Positions 33,925 to 45,339 of a stretch of 64,000 bases of DNA are shown here, piece after piece. The first letter of the stretch is position 1. Each line of letters starts with the position of its first letter. The stretch comes from Sepiola atlantica (taxonomy: Eukaryota > Mollusca > Cephalopoda > Sepiida > Sepiolidae): assembly GCA_963556195.1 (NCBI GenBank), contig OY744544.1, positions 44,008,984 through 44,072,983 on the forward strand. The letters are read 5' to 3'. The notes beneath the pieces were generated by a model that was given only the letters and a program-made list of their open reading frames with translations, searched no databases and had not been told where the DNA came from. The position numbers and the translations under genes were made by a program.

Positions 33925-34264
33925 GTCAGTAAAAACTGATTATTTTATTTTAATGTTTTGTTAGTATTTTTTTTTTTTTTCTATTTTGTTTAAGTTATTT
34001 TATTTTGTTAATATTTTGTTATTTTATTCTAATAAAAATGTTCATTGTTAGTCACTTTTTATTTTCTAAAATTGCAATTTTATTTTGTTTCTGAAACCTA
34101 AATTTTAGCCTAATATTATGGGGGTGTCACCATATCCGAGACACAAACTTTGTATGCATAAGTTGTTTGTCAAGTTTCCAGCTTAAAAAGTAAATATAGT
34201 TCAGGTTCATGTAAAATCTCAAATGTTTTTCTTATTGTATAATTATCGTTTTTTTTTTCTTTAT

Positions 34265-34480
34265 CCAGTTAGACAAAGACTATTAATAGTTTCAAAAGGC
34301 TATTAGCAGAGGGGTTTGCAGAGCAGGCAGAGAGCTTCCATGCACCTACAAAGAAATTGACGCTCTCTCCTGCCCCTGTCTCCTAGACATTGAGCAAGAC
34401 GATCTTCATTTGAAGATATACTGCTCTAAGAAAATACTTTTGGCAGCCGACCTTTATTATTACTATTCCTTTTTTCCACT
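34265..34480 (+). repeat. Unclassified repeat shared with 49440-49690
   Basis: Both carry a CTCTCYCCTGCCYCTGTC block followed by TCWTYTGAAGATA(A/T)ACTGCTC and then an AGCCRA segment. They may be pieces of an LTR element, but no protein similarity is visible. Confidence 0.45.
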
Positions 34481-36039
34481 GTTTTAACTTCAGGCAACCT
34501 ACATCCAAATTTGTTGTTTATAGAAGGGCCTTGTTTTCCTTTATTTAGTGACCCTTTTGTTAGAGATTATTATAGAAGATAGTCTTGCACTTTATGTGAA
34601 GATTACTTCCTATATGAGGATCAATTAAGTTTTCTCTGAACCAACTCACTCAAGTCTGAAATGGAATTTGAGACTTTGCAAAAATCAGTTGAGTTAGAAG
34701 TCCCAAGTTGTGAGGACTGGATATTATGTTTTTGACACCTCTGTGTATAAGGACCCTGAACCACACTTAGAAGGACTTTGATCCACAAATAAATCATAAC
34801 CAAGTCATAAAAACTCTCAGCTCTCCATCAGCCAGTGTGAAAAAAAAAGGTGGCGACTATTTACCCACATTGCAACTTGTAGAACCGGATCGATTGTTAT
34901 ATTCAACTCTAGTGACATTCTTGTTACTTACTTTAATAAATCTGTTGTTATTCCCCAACAGATTTGTCGCTTGCTTTGCAGCTAATAGCAGATGCAACCC
35001 TGAGTGAAACACAGGGGTTACCGTGGACTTCAATCAATAAATTTTGTTGACCGGAGTTTACACAACAGCCTTTTGTTTTGCACAATTTGGGGATCTGACC
35101 ACAAGGATAGACACCGGATGATAGACACATTACACCATAGCTGATCGAAAATGGAAGTAGAATGATACACAAGATATAAGATCTGATGAAATTTGATGGG
35201 TGACACTATGCGAGATTAAATGTCAGAGTGAGTTAAATTTTAAAAACATAGAGATAAAGGGGAAAGGGAGAGAAAAAAAAGAGACAAAAGACAAAAACAT
35301 ACGTCAAGGTGAAAAAAGAAAAGAGGCAGGAAAAAAAATGGCTAATATAGCATGAATATATGAAGGTCTTTTTAATGCTAAAAATTAAACAATAAAAAAT
35401 TGTCTCAAAATATTTTTTGTAATGACTTCATGTTATGCAATGATATCAAATCAAGCAAGATAATTATATGATCACTCTTCCATAATCTCAGATTATCCTG
35501 ACTCATTTTTTTATAGTATTTCTGTTGGCAGAGTTTTCTACAAGTTGGTCAATGTAGGTGTGATGAGGTGTCCCAACCAATTTTTTGCTGCATTATGGAT
35601 TCCATAGGAGGATGTCACTCACAAGTTTAGACTAGCAAGCTGAAGCCTTCTCTTAGCGAAAGTGAGATAGCAGGAAGGTGTCCATATAAGCGTTTCTTGG
35701 TTAAGTGTTTCTTCCAGTTGATGTTCAATGCAACACGTAATATCCTTGTATATGTTCCATCAAGTGATGTTTCTTGCTGTTTCGTCAATGTTCAACTTAT
35801 TAAGCTGTAGAGCAAGACAGATTCCACTATGGGCATAATAGTATCTTCGTTAAGATTGTCAGACAGAGAGGGAGGAATTCTAGATGTTGCACAGTCCAAC
35901 AAGGACACCTCACGCCTTGCTTTTATGGATTTAAATAACCAAGGAATAAATATAAATAATTTTTAACAAATTTCTGTAAGGTTTCTCAATATTCATTAAT
36001 GGTTGTTAAAAACCGACATGAATCTGTTTTGTAAGAACT

Positions 36040-36500
36040 TTAAAGATTTGCAAAGAGCAGAGAAGATGTCAGGATCGCCATTTTGTAGTAGGGGTTGCTG
36101 CATAGATATCCATCCTACTGGTCTTGTTGGATATGAAAGAAAATGGGTTACCAAGTTTGGGTTAAAAGGACAAACTCCTTCCTCTACAATACAAATCAAT
36201 TTTATTCAAACAGTGTCATCAACACAATGAACATGGTCCAGAAAGAGTTATGAAAAACAAGAATACAAAATTATCTTTAGTCAGTAGACATGCATGTACC
36301 ATATAAGTAAGATTGAGTCAGGGTCTTTCATCTCGCCTCTCGTCCAAGTCATGGGGAGAGACAATAAAAGAAATATGACGTCTTGTAGACTTGACTCTCA
36401 AAAACTGACTGTTCTTAGAGAATGGGGAAAAAAGTTTGGGTGGAAGTTGTTCTCACGCAATAGATGTTCATAGCGAAAAACGTATAAATCACTTTGCGAG
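36040..36500 (+). repeat. Dispersed repeat family 2, copy
   Basis: Begins GTCAGGATCGCCATTTTGTA, then CCATCCTACTGGTCTTGTTG, GGGTTACCAAGTTTGGGTTA and GTGTCATCAACACAATGAAC. It corresponds to the left half of the inverted-repeat element at 40985-42050. Confidence 0.75.
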
Positions 36501-38231
36501 TGAGAACATGCTAGTGCAACAGAAAATAGATTGTAATTATGTAACTGCTACAGATTAATTCAATTTTATTGAAATCGTTTTTAAATTTGAAAAAGAATTT
36601 CTTTGAACTTTTTCTGTTACAGACTAAATTTCTCGGGTTTAAATCATAAAATGTTTTAAATATGGAAATTGGACAATTTTCCATTTTAATTTGAAAAATT
36701 GCAAATAGAGAATTTATAATTTAGATCTTAAGAATAAAATAAACCAAAAATAATTTTTTTAATATTGTATCTTTTAAAATGTAAGTATTAACATTTTTTA
36801 AAGTTTAATGAATCAGCAAATTAAAAAAGAATCACATGATAACAAATATTTCTTAAACAAAAAATAAAATATATAATTACCAAAAACATTGAAATTAAAC
36901 AATTAGTTGACTTTTAATAAATTAAAATTTTTAATTGTTTAAAAAAAGAAAAAAAAAAGAAAACAAACTACAAATGTTTTCTTCTTTTTATTTATTTTTT
37001 ACTAAAGGCTTATTAAGACTAATAGCCATTCAAGGATAAGGATTAATGAGATGGATTGTCAGTTGAATGATGATGAATATTATGAGAAGATTGAAAATAA
37101 TTAATGGAATGAATAAAATTTGATGACTTATGAGAATGGTTAATGACAAGTGTTTATCGACATGAGACATTTTATCTGGCAAAAATGGGTTATTGCAATT
37201 GAAAACCTTTCATATTTTCCAGAGACAAGAGTTATCTCCCGTGTCATCAGATGACCAAAGTCTAAGAACACCAGAAACAAATGTAAGAATCAGATTTTTT
37301 CAAACTTTCTACACCAAACAATCGTTCATTTTTTATATCTTAATGTCTCTTTGACTAATTACTAGGTTTTGACTTTTAAGGCAATAAATTGATATTTCTG
37401 AAATAAAGTAATTTTTTTTATGTTTCCGAATATTTTCCTCATTTTCTGCTATTTTTTTACAACGTTTCAGCAGATGTAACTCTCCGGCTTTCTTTCAGAT
37501 CTCTTTTGAATTAATTACATAGAATTTGCAATATAGTATTATACGAGACATTAGGTATATAAATCTAAATAAATAATCAGAGATTGTCTCATTGAAAACA
37601 TGGTAAAGTCAATTATTATTGGTTAAGAGATATTTTTAAATGATTTCTGCCGAGAAGTTGTGGGTTCAATCCCAGCTGAAGTAACTTAAGAAATATTTAG
37701 CTTATACGAAATATATAAAAAATTACTATGACAAAATCTTTGGATATTATTTTAACTTCATTTATAAAAGCGACATAAAAGTTCAATTTTATACACATTA
37801 AAAAGTTAGTGTAAACATTTGCTTTTTTGTTGCCCTATTCTAAATAATCTGTTTCAACTGCCAAGTTAAAAAAACCTTTGTGGATTTATCTGAAACATAA
37901 GTGAGTTTGATCGGATGTCCTGCTGGCTTGACAGGCTTCCCTTGAATAATGGTGATGGGGAGGTGCTTGTCGAACCAAGTATTGACAAAAGGTACAGGAG
38001 GAAAGTTGGTGAGTACAATGACTGAAGCGTTGTGAGAATGATAACGACAATGATGTGAAAAAATAAGTTTAGTTCAATTAATTTTACTCATGGGTATTCT
38101 TAGACATATATATATATATATATATGGGAAATGAAAAAGGAAAAACCAAAAGATATTTTTTATATATTTATCAACGTTTCGTCTTTATTGTAAGACTTCC
38201 TCAGGATGATAATTTTAAAAAAAATGTCATG

Positions 38232-38757
38232 CAAGTACATCGAAATATTGGTTTGACATGATAGATTGATAAGGAAAAGTAGTAGCCGTGGCTACTAAGA
38301 GCGCTGGACGAGGGTCCAGGCTGCGAGAAGTCAGTAGTGGCAAAGAGTGAAATGAATATGGAAAGCTTTGAGTGGGTACCATTAAGGCAGCAGTGAAAAA
38401 GGGGAGGGGTGAGAGTGTTAGTGAATTTACCTTAGGGTGGGAGAGAGGAAGTGGGGGGGGCTGAGGTTTTTGTCGTGATGAAGTGTGGCATGGATTTTGA
38501 GGGGCTGGGGAAAGAGGAGGGAAGGGGGAACTCTGTGTTTGGTATGTAGGTGGTATCATAGTTTTAGAAAAAGATTTGAAGAAATGAAGATAACTTGAAA
38601 ATGGGCAGGGGGTTGGTAAGAGTATGAAAGAAGTAGTCGAAAGGGTGCGATAGGTGAGAGGGGAGATCTGACCACAACAAAATCTCCCCTTTCCCCTCTC
38701 ACCTATCTCACTTTTCCTTATCAACCCATCATGTCAACCCAATATTTCGATGTACTA
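38232..38757. repeat. Foldback element
   Basis: AGTACATCGAAATATTGGTT at the left is inverted as AACCCAATATTTCGATGTACT at the right. CATGATAGATTGATAAGGAA matches TTCCTTATCAACCCATCATG. The interior is purine-rich and gives a spurious 165-residue minus frame. Confidence 0.85.
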
Positions 38758-38840
38758 TATATAGCTCCTATTTAGGTCTGACTTTGAAAATCCGACAAGA
38801 TAACTTTATATGTTAAATATAATTTTCTTCTGTTTTATAG

Positions 38841-38872
38841 GCTGATGAAATCTTAGAACCACCGACTGATGT
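38841..38872 (+). CDS. CSPP1: CSPP1 internal exon G, 32-bp microexon
   Basis: A microexon of 10 codons plus two bases between TTTTATAG and GTAAGT. It enters at phase 0 and leaves with GT, the first two bases of a Val codon completed by the next exon. It encodes ADEILEPPTDV. The acidic stretch matches the position of the Asp/Glu-rich DDEIP-like segment of the vertebrate protein. It is accepted mainly because both splice sites are consensus and the phase links F or F' to the next exon. Confidence 0.75.
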
Positions 38873-40272
38873 GTAAGTATTTTTAAATAAGCTATTCTTA
38901 CGTCTACTTTAAATGTAAATGTTGTCTGTTTTGTTTTTCAACCACAGTTTTGACTTCCAGGAGAAATGAAAGATACTTATCAAATGGCTATAAATACATC
39001 ATTTGGCACAAAATAACTTTTAGAGTTGATGTGCCGTAAAACAAACAATTCCAATCGCAAACTCTTTAATAGCTTTACTGGCAGTTCAAAACATTCAAGA
39101 ACATAATCGATCTATTCATCACATGATAAAACCATTCATTCCGGTCCTAGGTATAATCTACATGCGGTGGTGAAACACCAATTTGGGAGCTTTGGAAAGT
39201 GTGACGTCAAAAAAAGATTGGTGACTTATCAAAGGAAATAAGTGACCTCTGTTGCCTGTGCCCTCTGTTGGAAAAGTGATAGCTCAAATGGGTCCTTTTT
39301 TTTTTTTTTTTACTTTTGTTTACCCCAAAACAAGGCACATTGCCACTAAAACGTAAGCGGCTACTGTGATAGTAGCCAGATTTATAGAGGAGCAACCTAA
39401 ATGGGGAGTTGGGCGGCAAGATGTATTTTCACATTACATTTAAATTTCTGCATGTTGGTATGGTCGGGGAAACAGGGAGCAGGGAGGAAATTCCAAAGGC
39501 AAGCTGTCCAAGGCATGAAGCTTTTAAAGTAGAACATTTTTTAGCATCTAGGAACATCTACAGTGAATGGGTGGGATTTTGCTGATTATCGGGTGGGTCG
39601 TTTTCGTTAAGGAAGTTTATTGGAGTTCATTCCGTGGAAATAGTTATAATACAAGCACAGGGATTCTACACTGTGGTGATGTGACAAGAATGGAGCTTGA
39701 CAGACAGTGTAGGGCTTATTAAGTTAGAACCCCTTTTTTACACGCTGTCCAAGAGGTAGAAGCTAGTGGTTGGAACACCAGCTCAGATGTGGCAGCAATA
39801 CTCTGTGCATGAGTGAATGATGGCTTTATAGAGATATAGGATACTGGAAAGGTGTGAGAAGCTTTCTAGCCTGATAGAGGGAGCTTACCTTATTTGCAAC
39901 AGACTTGGCAGTAATTTCTATGTATTTTTTCAATTCATGTTGCCTGAGAATGTTAAGCTGAGGTGTTTGGGTTTTTATACTACGTGCGAGATTTGGAAGT
40001 GAATATTTCTTACACTGTTATTGGTCGAAAGAAACTGCTGATTTGAGTTTTTGTTCAAGCGAGAGTCGATATGTAATAACATTTTCTGCCGCTGCTACTC
40101 TGAACAATTTTGTTTTGGTAGTAGAACTGATAACATTTAAAATTCAGTTCTGACAGCGATAAAATCAAATATTTGTCTGTTTGGAAAATAATAAACTGTA
40201 ACAAAAAAGTGTTGAAAACTTATATCATTTTCTCAATAATCGTCTTATCTGTTTACTGATTTGATATTTCAG
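38873..40272. other. CSPP1 intron G-H
   Basis: 1.4 kb. No transposon, RNA or exon is recognised. A poly-T run lies at 39297-39311. Confidence 0.5.
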
Positions 40273-40370
40273 TTTATTCAACGCACGCAGAGTATCTCCT
40301 GATATAGTAGAGCCTTTGACATTTGCAAGCCCCGATATTCTTCAGGACTTCAATCAACTCACATACCGCA
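40273..40370 (+). CDS. CSPP1: CSPP1 internal exon H
   Basis: 98 bp between ATATTTCAG and GTAAGT. One base completes the Val codon from exon G; it leaves at phase 1. It encodes LFNARRVSPDIVEPLTF, then SPDILQDFNQLTYR. The pattern R-x-x-SP...TF...DFN-x-L is shared with the vertebrate CSPP1 segment upstream of the LEIQQQAL helix. There is no stop in frame. Confidence 0.85.
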
Positions 40371-40504
40371 GTAAGTAAAAAAAAAAAGAAGACTTTCTGT
40401 CTGAATGTTTATCATTTGCATTGTTCTTATCCTGACTATTGTCCTCACCATTCGATTACATTTGGCTGATGTGCACTTTGGCCTTCGTCAGTTGTATTGT
40501 TCAT

Positions 40505-40760
40505 CTACAGCATAATCACATTGACCCACTGATTCTCATTTGATCACCAAAGTTAAGCTAAGTCAGTACCAGATGGGTGACCATTTGTGAATATCAGGCG
40601 CTGTATGTGGGAGGAGCGCAAAACCAAATATAAAAAAAATACAGCCCTGAATATGGTTTTCGTAAGCACTTCAGTATAACCTGCTAATCCACACATGTGT
40701 TGACACAATGGAACAACCGACCCCCCTTGGATAATAGTTCTGTTCTCAATCATGTGATGA
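40505..40760 (+). repeat. 5S rRNA-derived repeat (SINE3-like)
   Basis: TTTGATCACCAAAGTTAAGC, then AAGTCAGTACCAGATGGGTG and ACCATTTGTGAATATCAGGCG follow 5S rRNA from the loop A/helix III region through the 3' end, with changes and a short deletion. An unrelated tail of about 130 bp follows (CTAATCCACACATGTG). It is not a functional 5S gene, because internal promoter elements are altered. Confidence 0.7.
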
Positions 40761-40772
40761 AGCTCTTTGAAG

Positions 40773-40873
40773 AAAATATGCTATCATATTGTTAATCAAC
40801 TGTGATGAATATGCTATCATATTGTTAATCAACTGTGATGAATATGCTATCATATTGTTAATCAACTGTGAGA
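40773..40873 (+). repeat. 33-bp tandem triplication
   Basis: Three practically perfect copies of a 33-bp unit containing ATATGCTATCATATTGTT and AATCAACTGTGA. Confidence 0.92.
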
Positions 40874-40984
40874 TGATGTTTTTCCTGTTATCTATTCACA
40901 CAGAGCACAGATTGTGACTGTGTTTCAACAGAATTAACAAATGGACTGAAAAAGAAAATAGTTTGGACTTGTAGAGATGAGTAA

Positions 40985-42050
40985 GAGATGTCGGATCACC
41001 ATTTTGTAGTAGGGTTGTTGCATCAGTATCCATCCTACTGGCCTTGTTTAATATGAAGAAAAGGGTCACCAAGTTTTGGTTAATAGGACAAACTTCTTTG
41101 CAATTTAAATCAATTTTAGTCGAACAGTTTCATCAACACAAAGAATGGTCTGGAAAGAGTTATGCAAACAGAAATACAAAATGGGTTGAGTCCGCAGACA
41201 TACATACATGTACTACAGGAATGAAATTGAGTCTGTGCATTTGATCTTGTCTAGCAAAACCATTCTAGCAATGGCTATACGAGACGTGATACAACTAACG
41301 GACTGAATTTAATTTCTGAATCAATCTGTCTGATATTGCTGTTTTTATAACTTTTTATAAACCAATGTTTTGTAATGACGAAACTGATGAATACAATTTT
41401 GTTTAGGAAGTCGAAAAGGATGTGTTGAGAAAAAAAGGATTTTAAAAAATAATAACAATGTAAGATTTTCAGTTTCATTGAAAAAGATGACGTAAAGAGA
41501 AGAAAAATATTAACATTTGCAACAGTTTCATCATTACGATCTATTTTCTTTTGCACTTGCATGTTCTCACTCACGGAGTGATTAATACGTGGTTCGGTAA
41601 AAACACATTTGAATGTTTTCACTCGCAGAAGGGTATATACGTTGGACGATAAGAACACTGATCGCGTAGGAGGCAACTTCCCTTTCCGCCAAAACTTTTT
41701 TCACGCGAATTATTAACAGTCCATTTAAGATGTAAATGCGACAAGACGTTATATCTCTAACCTCGTCTCTAACAATGGATTTGCTAGATGAGATGGAGCT
41801 CGTAGACTCAATTCCATTTCTATAGTGCATATATGGCGGCAGACTCAACCTATTCTGTATTATTGTTTTCATAACTCTTTCATGCCATGTTTTGTATTGA
41901 TGAAACTGTTGAATAAAATTGTTCTAAATTGTAGAGAAGAAGTTTGTCCTTTTAGCCAAGACTTGGTGACCTTTTTCTCATATTAAACAAGACCAGTAGG
42001 ATGGATACAGACGTAGCAACCCCACAACAAAATGACAATCTCCAACAAGC
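40985..42050. repeat. Inverted-repeat element, 1.07 kb (family 2)
   Basis: The left arm (about 40989-41130) has CCATTTTGTAGTAGGGTTG, CCATCCTACTGGCC, GGTCACCAAGTT, AGGACAAACTTCTTTGCAAT and GTTTCATCAA. The right arm (41895-42050) repeats these in reverse complement. The interior carries further inverted homology (41150-41260 against 41760-41880) and TCGTC-rich segments. The minus frames at 41275-41872 show no transposase motif. Confidence 0.8.
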
Positions 42051-42483
42051 TTCTCCCCAAACTCTACACATTATTTGAGTTATTACTGAACATTTTTTTC
42101 ATCTCTTATTCTCTTCTCTTTAATTAAAAAATGTGCAACTGATGAATCCCGGTCGATGCCGGGTAAGTACAACTAGTAGATTAATATATTTTTCTGATGA
42201 CAAATTTTTGTTTTTACTGAAGATAATTTTTTTATAATCTCACCAATTAAAATTTTTTTCTGGACAGAACATAAAAATATATATACACATTAAAATGAAG
42301 ACCAAATCATCAAAGTCATGTTTCAATGTTTCCTAGGGGGTCATGTTTCTTTTACCGGAAATCTTGCATGTAAGACGTGTGCGTCCACGAGGTAAGTTAT
42401 TATTTGCGATCTCCTATCGCTACAACAACAGCTCATCTTAGAAATATCAACAAACACAAAGTTATATTTTTTAATTTTTATAG

Positions 42484-42615
42484 AGCAAACAGGATCACGA
42501 AATGCTTTCCGAAATCAATTTCCCGATTCCCCAAGGGATCGTGCCACCTTGGAACTTCAACAGAGAGCCTTGATCAATCGTCAAGAGAAGAATCTTCAAA
42601 AATATAGAAAAAACG
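42484..42615 (+). CDS. CSPP1: CSPP1 internal exon I, PRD-LELQQ helix
   Basis: 132 bp after TTTATAG; two bases complete a Lys codon, 43 codons follow, and a final G leaves at phase 1 before GTATTT. It encodes FPDSPRDRATLELQQRAL followed by INRQEKNLQKYRKN. PPRDxxTLEIQQQALLxxQ is one of the best conserved CSPP1 blocks in vertebrates, which supports the assignment strongly. The acceptor context AGAG allows a second acceptor 2 bp later, which would shift the frame and is not preferred. Confidence 0.9.
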
Positions 42616-42775
42616 GTATTTTATTTCATGATAACATTTTATAACGGTTTGCGTTACTAACAATTACTAATCAAACCCTTTGGATATTTGTCGCAACCAG
42701 AGCCTGCCATACCTACCCCCTACTAGGATCACCCTAAAACTAATCAAATGGTATTAACTCTTCAAACTTAATAAG

Positions 42776-43464
42776 TGATATAACTTGGTAGAAGTTATAA
42801 TAACAAAATACCCAGAGTGTAAGGTCTTTAAAAGGGGATGGTTTATTACAACATATATCTTGTACAAAACAATAGCACGACCGGTAATCCAATAGTATAT
42901 ATATTCTACAGACTCATTCACTTATTAGCGACTGAGGAGAGTCCGATATCCCATCACAACACCCACTCCTGAAGCTGAAAATCTCCCTTGAATTCTCTGC
43001 TTCTAATATTTTTTCCTTTTAGGATCCGGGCTGAAGCGCTCCACTGGTTTTCTTTCCAATGTACTCTTTCTTTTATTCCGAACTAATGGAATTAGATCCT
43101 TTCCAGTTTTGGGCGAAGACAAATTTTGTTCAGCTCATAAGGCTGGTCCAGTATTTGGTAGTACCCTAAAAATGTTGGTGGAAAAAAGAAAAAAGACAAC
43201 AAAAAATAATTTAGAATTTAGAGTGGGGGGAGCTCAGTTTCTCATATAACTTGGACAGAAGTTATAATAACAAAATAACCAGAGTGTAAGGTCTTTAAAA
43301 GACGATGGTTTATTACAACGTATATCTTGTACAAAACAATAGCACTACCGGTAATCCAATAGGATTAACATAATACAATCGAATAAACATACTACTGTTT
43401 GTAGTCATATATTTATTCTCCAGACTCGTTCATTTATTAGGGAGTCCGGTATCACATCACAACA
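42776..43464 (+). mobile_element. Miniature LTR element (TRIM-like), 689 bp
   Basis: Two direct repeats, 42776-42961 (186 bp) and 43242-43464 (223 bp), share TATAACTTGG, AGAAGTTATAATAACAAAAT, CAGAGTGTAAGGTCTTTAAA, TACCGGTAATCCAATAG or similar, and the end CATCACAACA. The left copy starts TG; both end CA. ATAAG flanks both outer ends (42771-42775 and 43465-43469) as a target duplication. A purine run (GAGTGGGGGGAG) lies just before the right copy. The 280-bp interior has no coding capacity. The right repeat holds an extra segment of about 40 bp near 43370-43410. Confidence 0.8.
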
Positions 43465-44036
43465 ATAAGTTACTTCCCTTTAGATTTTTCCTGTAACCCA
43501 AGATTGCAATATGGATCAAGGACACTTTCACAGATGGCAAAGTGAATCAAGTCAGAATCCACATTAAAATCTATCATCATACTTGTGTAAGTTTAGTAAT
43601 ACATTCGACGTAATAGTGACCTGTTGGGTTATAACCATTACTTTTCTACTTTGATTTCATTTGAAAGTTCATCATTTGTTCAGACATTATTCTTGCATAA
43701 CTAGAGCAATAAATTGCTTTACTTATATATCATCCTTATGGATAATTTACAAGTAAAGAGACTTATTATTTTGACATCTAATTTACATAATATTTGTGCA
43801 GCAACTATGTGAATTAGATGGCAAGATTGAAAAAGAGTCACCTTTTCTCTAAATGCTCACAGAGAGATTAAAAAATATTAGAAAGTGGTTGAATGAACAT
43901 AATGAGAGAGGCGAGAGAAATACATAGATAGTGAGGGATGGGTAACTTGTTCAGTTAATTGCAAATTATGGTTAATTAGACCAATTAAAACAGAATTTTT
44001 TTCAAACATAACTCAACCCCAGAATTTAGGTATATT

Positions 44037-44540
44037 TTAGCATGTATTTTGCGTATCCATTTCTATATCCAGATTGAGTTGTATAGCAGCTGCCCCAGGA
44101 GTGTCATGATATATGGCAGTGAATGCTGGGCCCTCACCCAGCCCTTTTTCGCCTGACTGCAATCCAATGACAGATCTATGATCAGATGGATCTGCAATGT
44201 GAAATCTGACAAAACCCAACACATCAGGTCAGAGGATTTGCTAAACGCACTATAATTGGCCAGCATAGAAGTTATCCTAAGAATGAATTGATTATGCTGG
44301 TATGGTCATGGAACGTACGTCCTCCTGGATAAACTGTTGTAGAATCATGGATATCTTAAATCGCAGGAAGGTTGGTCATCCGACTAAGGAAAACTTGGAA
44401 GCAAGTGATTGAAAAAGACTGCACAAAGTGGAATTTGGAGACAGTTGACCTGCTGAACCGTGAGAACTGGAGAGTGAGCTTGCATAATATCAGAAAACGT
44501 TTGATCCCTGAACAAGAGAAAAGTGATGTTGAATGAATAG
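44037..44540 (+). pseudogene. LINE 3' end fragment (second family)
   Basis: In the plus direction it reads as the C-terminal part of a non-LTR RT: YGSEC-like start (GTCATGATATATGGCAGTGA), a DRSMIRWICNV segment, CWYGHVE-like, and HPTKTWKQVIEKDC with frameshifts, then VSLHNIRKRLIPEQEK. It is interrupted. A related, reversed fragment lies at 52560-52865. Confidence 0.75.
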
Positions 44541-44850
44541 AAGAAGAAAGTAAAAAAGCTTCAGGAAAATAAACGTTCATTTACTCGGATTTAGTATAAT
44601 AGATTCCTTCTATTAAGTTATGTTCGATATATTCGATGTTATTATTTTGTCGATCATTATTATTGTTTGTTCAGAATTTAATACATCCAATTCTACTGTA
44701 GACAAAGTCCCATTCTAACATTTATATCGACTTTTTTGGTCATGTTCGTTAAACATATTATAATAGAAAAGGTAAAGATAATAAATCCATGAGTCTGGAC
44801 GAGGAAAAATGTTTGAGAGTCCATGATAGAAGAATGTTCTTAAAAGTCTG

Positions 44851-44889
44851 TATGTATGTATGTATGTATGTATGTATGTAGGTAGGTAG
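44851..44889. repeat. (GTAT)n microsatellite
   Basis: About seven GTAT units pass into GTAG and then GAAG units, a typical tetranucleotide decay series. Confidence 0.9.
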
Positions 44890-45339
44890 GAAGGAAGGAA
44901 TGAGAGTTTCTAAGGCTGACAGAGGTCGTATGTTATTGTTGTAAGCCTGTGTGTCGAAATGGTATTGACGACGCCAATAGCCCATGGCTAAAGGTGGATT
45001 TGGTTTGCATGCCAAGAGAGGAGTTTCATGTTTGAACTGAGTGATGCGTGTTGGTTACACAGTTGTGCCTTCGCACGGCTAAAACGAGCGAACCATGCTG
45101 GTGCACTCCCTTAAATAACCTTTGGGAACCAGTGCTCTGCTCACCTAAGAGATTGTTTCTGATTGGTTAAATCAGAATCGAAATTACGTGTTTTCTCCAA
45201 TCAGCGCTTAGCTCACAAGTCAAGTAGATATTTCAAACATTGTGAATGGTGGCAGTGGCTGCTGCTGCTGCTGCTGTTGTTGTTGCCGTAGTGACTACTA
45301 CTACTGCTGCTACAAGACTTGTTGATTGACGAAAGGGCC

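Larger units (their letters stand above)
31440..37400 (+). repeat. Tandem segmental duplication, copy 2 (with exon F')
   Basis: Colinear with copy 1 as listed there. Copy 2 carries an insertion of about 1.4 kb (31500-32885) between two segments that are contiguous in copy 1. It also carries a repeat insertion at about 36040-36550. The end near 37400 is where similarity to copy 1 stops being visible. Confidence 0.75.
33925..38840. other. CSPP1 intron F'-G
   Basis: Contains the rest of duplication copy 2, an unclassified repeat (34265-34480) related to 49440-49690, family-2 repeat (36040-36500), a tRNA B-box-like remnant (37655-37690) and a foldback element (38232-38757). 34480-35990 has nothing recognised. 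The frames at 34948-35172 and 38227-38724 are rejected. Confidence 0.5.
40371..42483. other. CSPP1 intron H-I
   Basis: Contains a 5S-derived repeat (40505-40760), a 33-bp triplication (40773-40873) and a 1.07-kb inverted-repeat element (40985-42050). 42060-42480 is AT-rich and holds nothing recognised. Confidence 0.5.

Noticed and set aside
38227..38724. 165-residue minus-strand frame, Pro/Ser-rich
   Set aside because: It lies within the loop and arms of a foldback element and has a biased purine composition.
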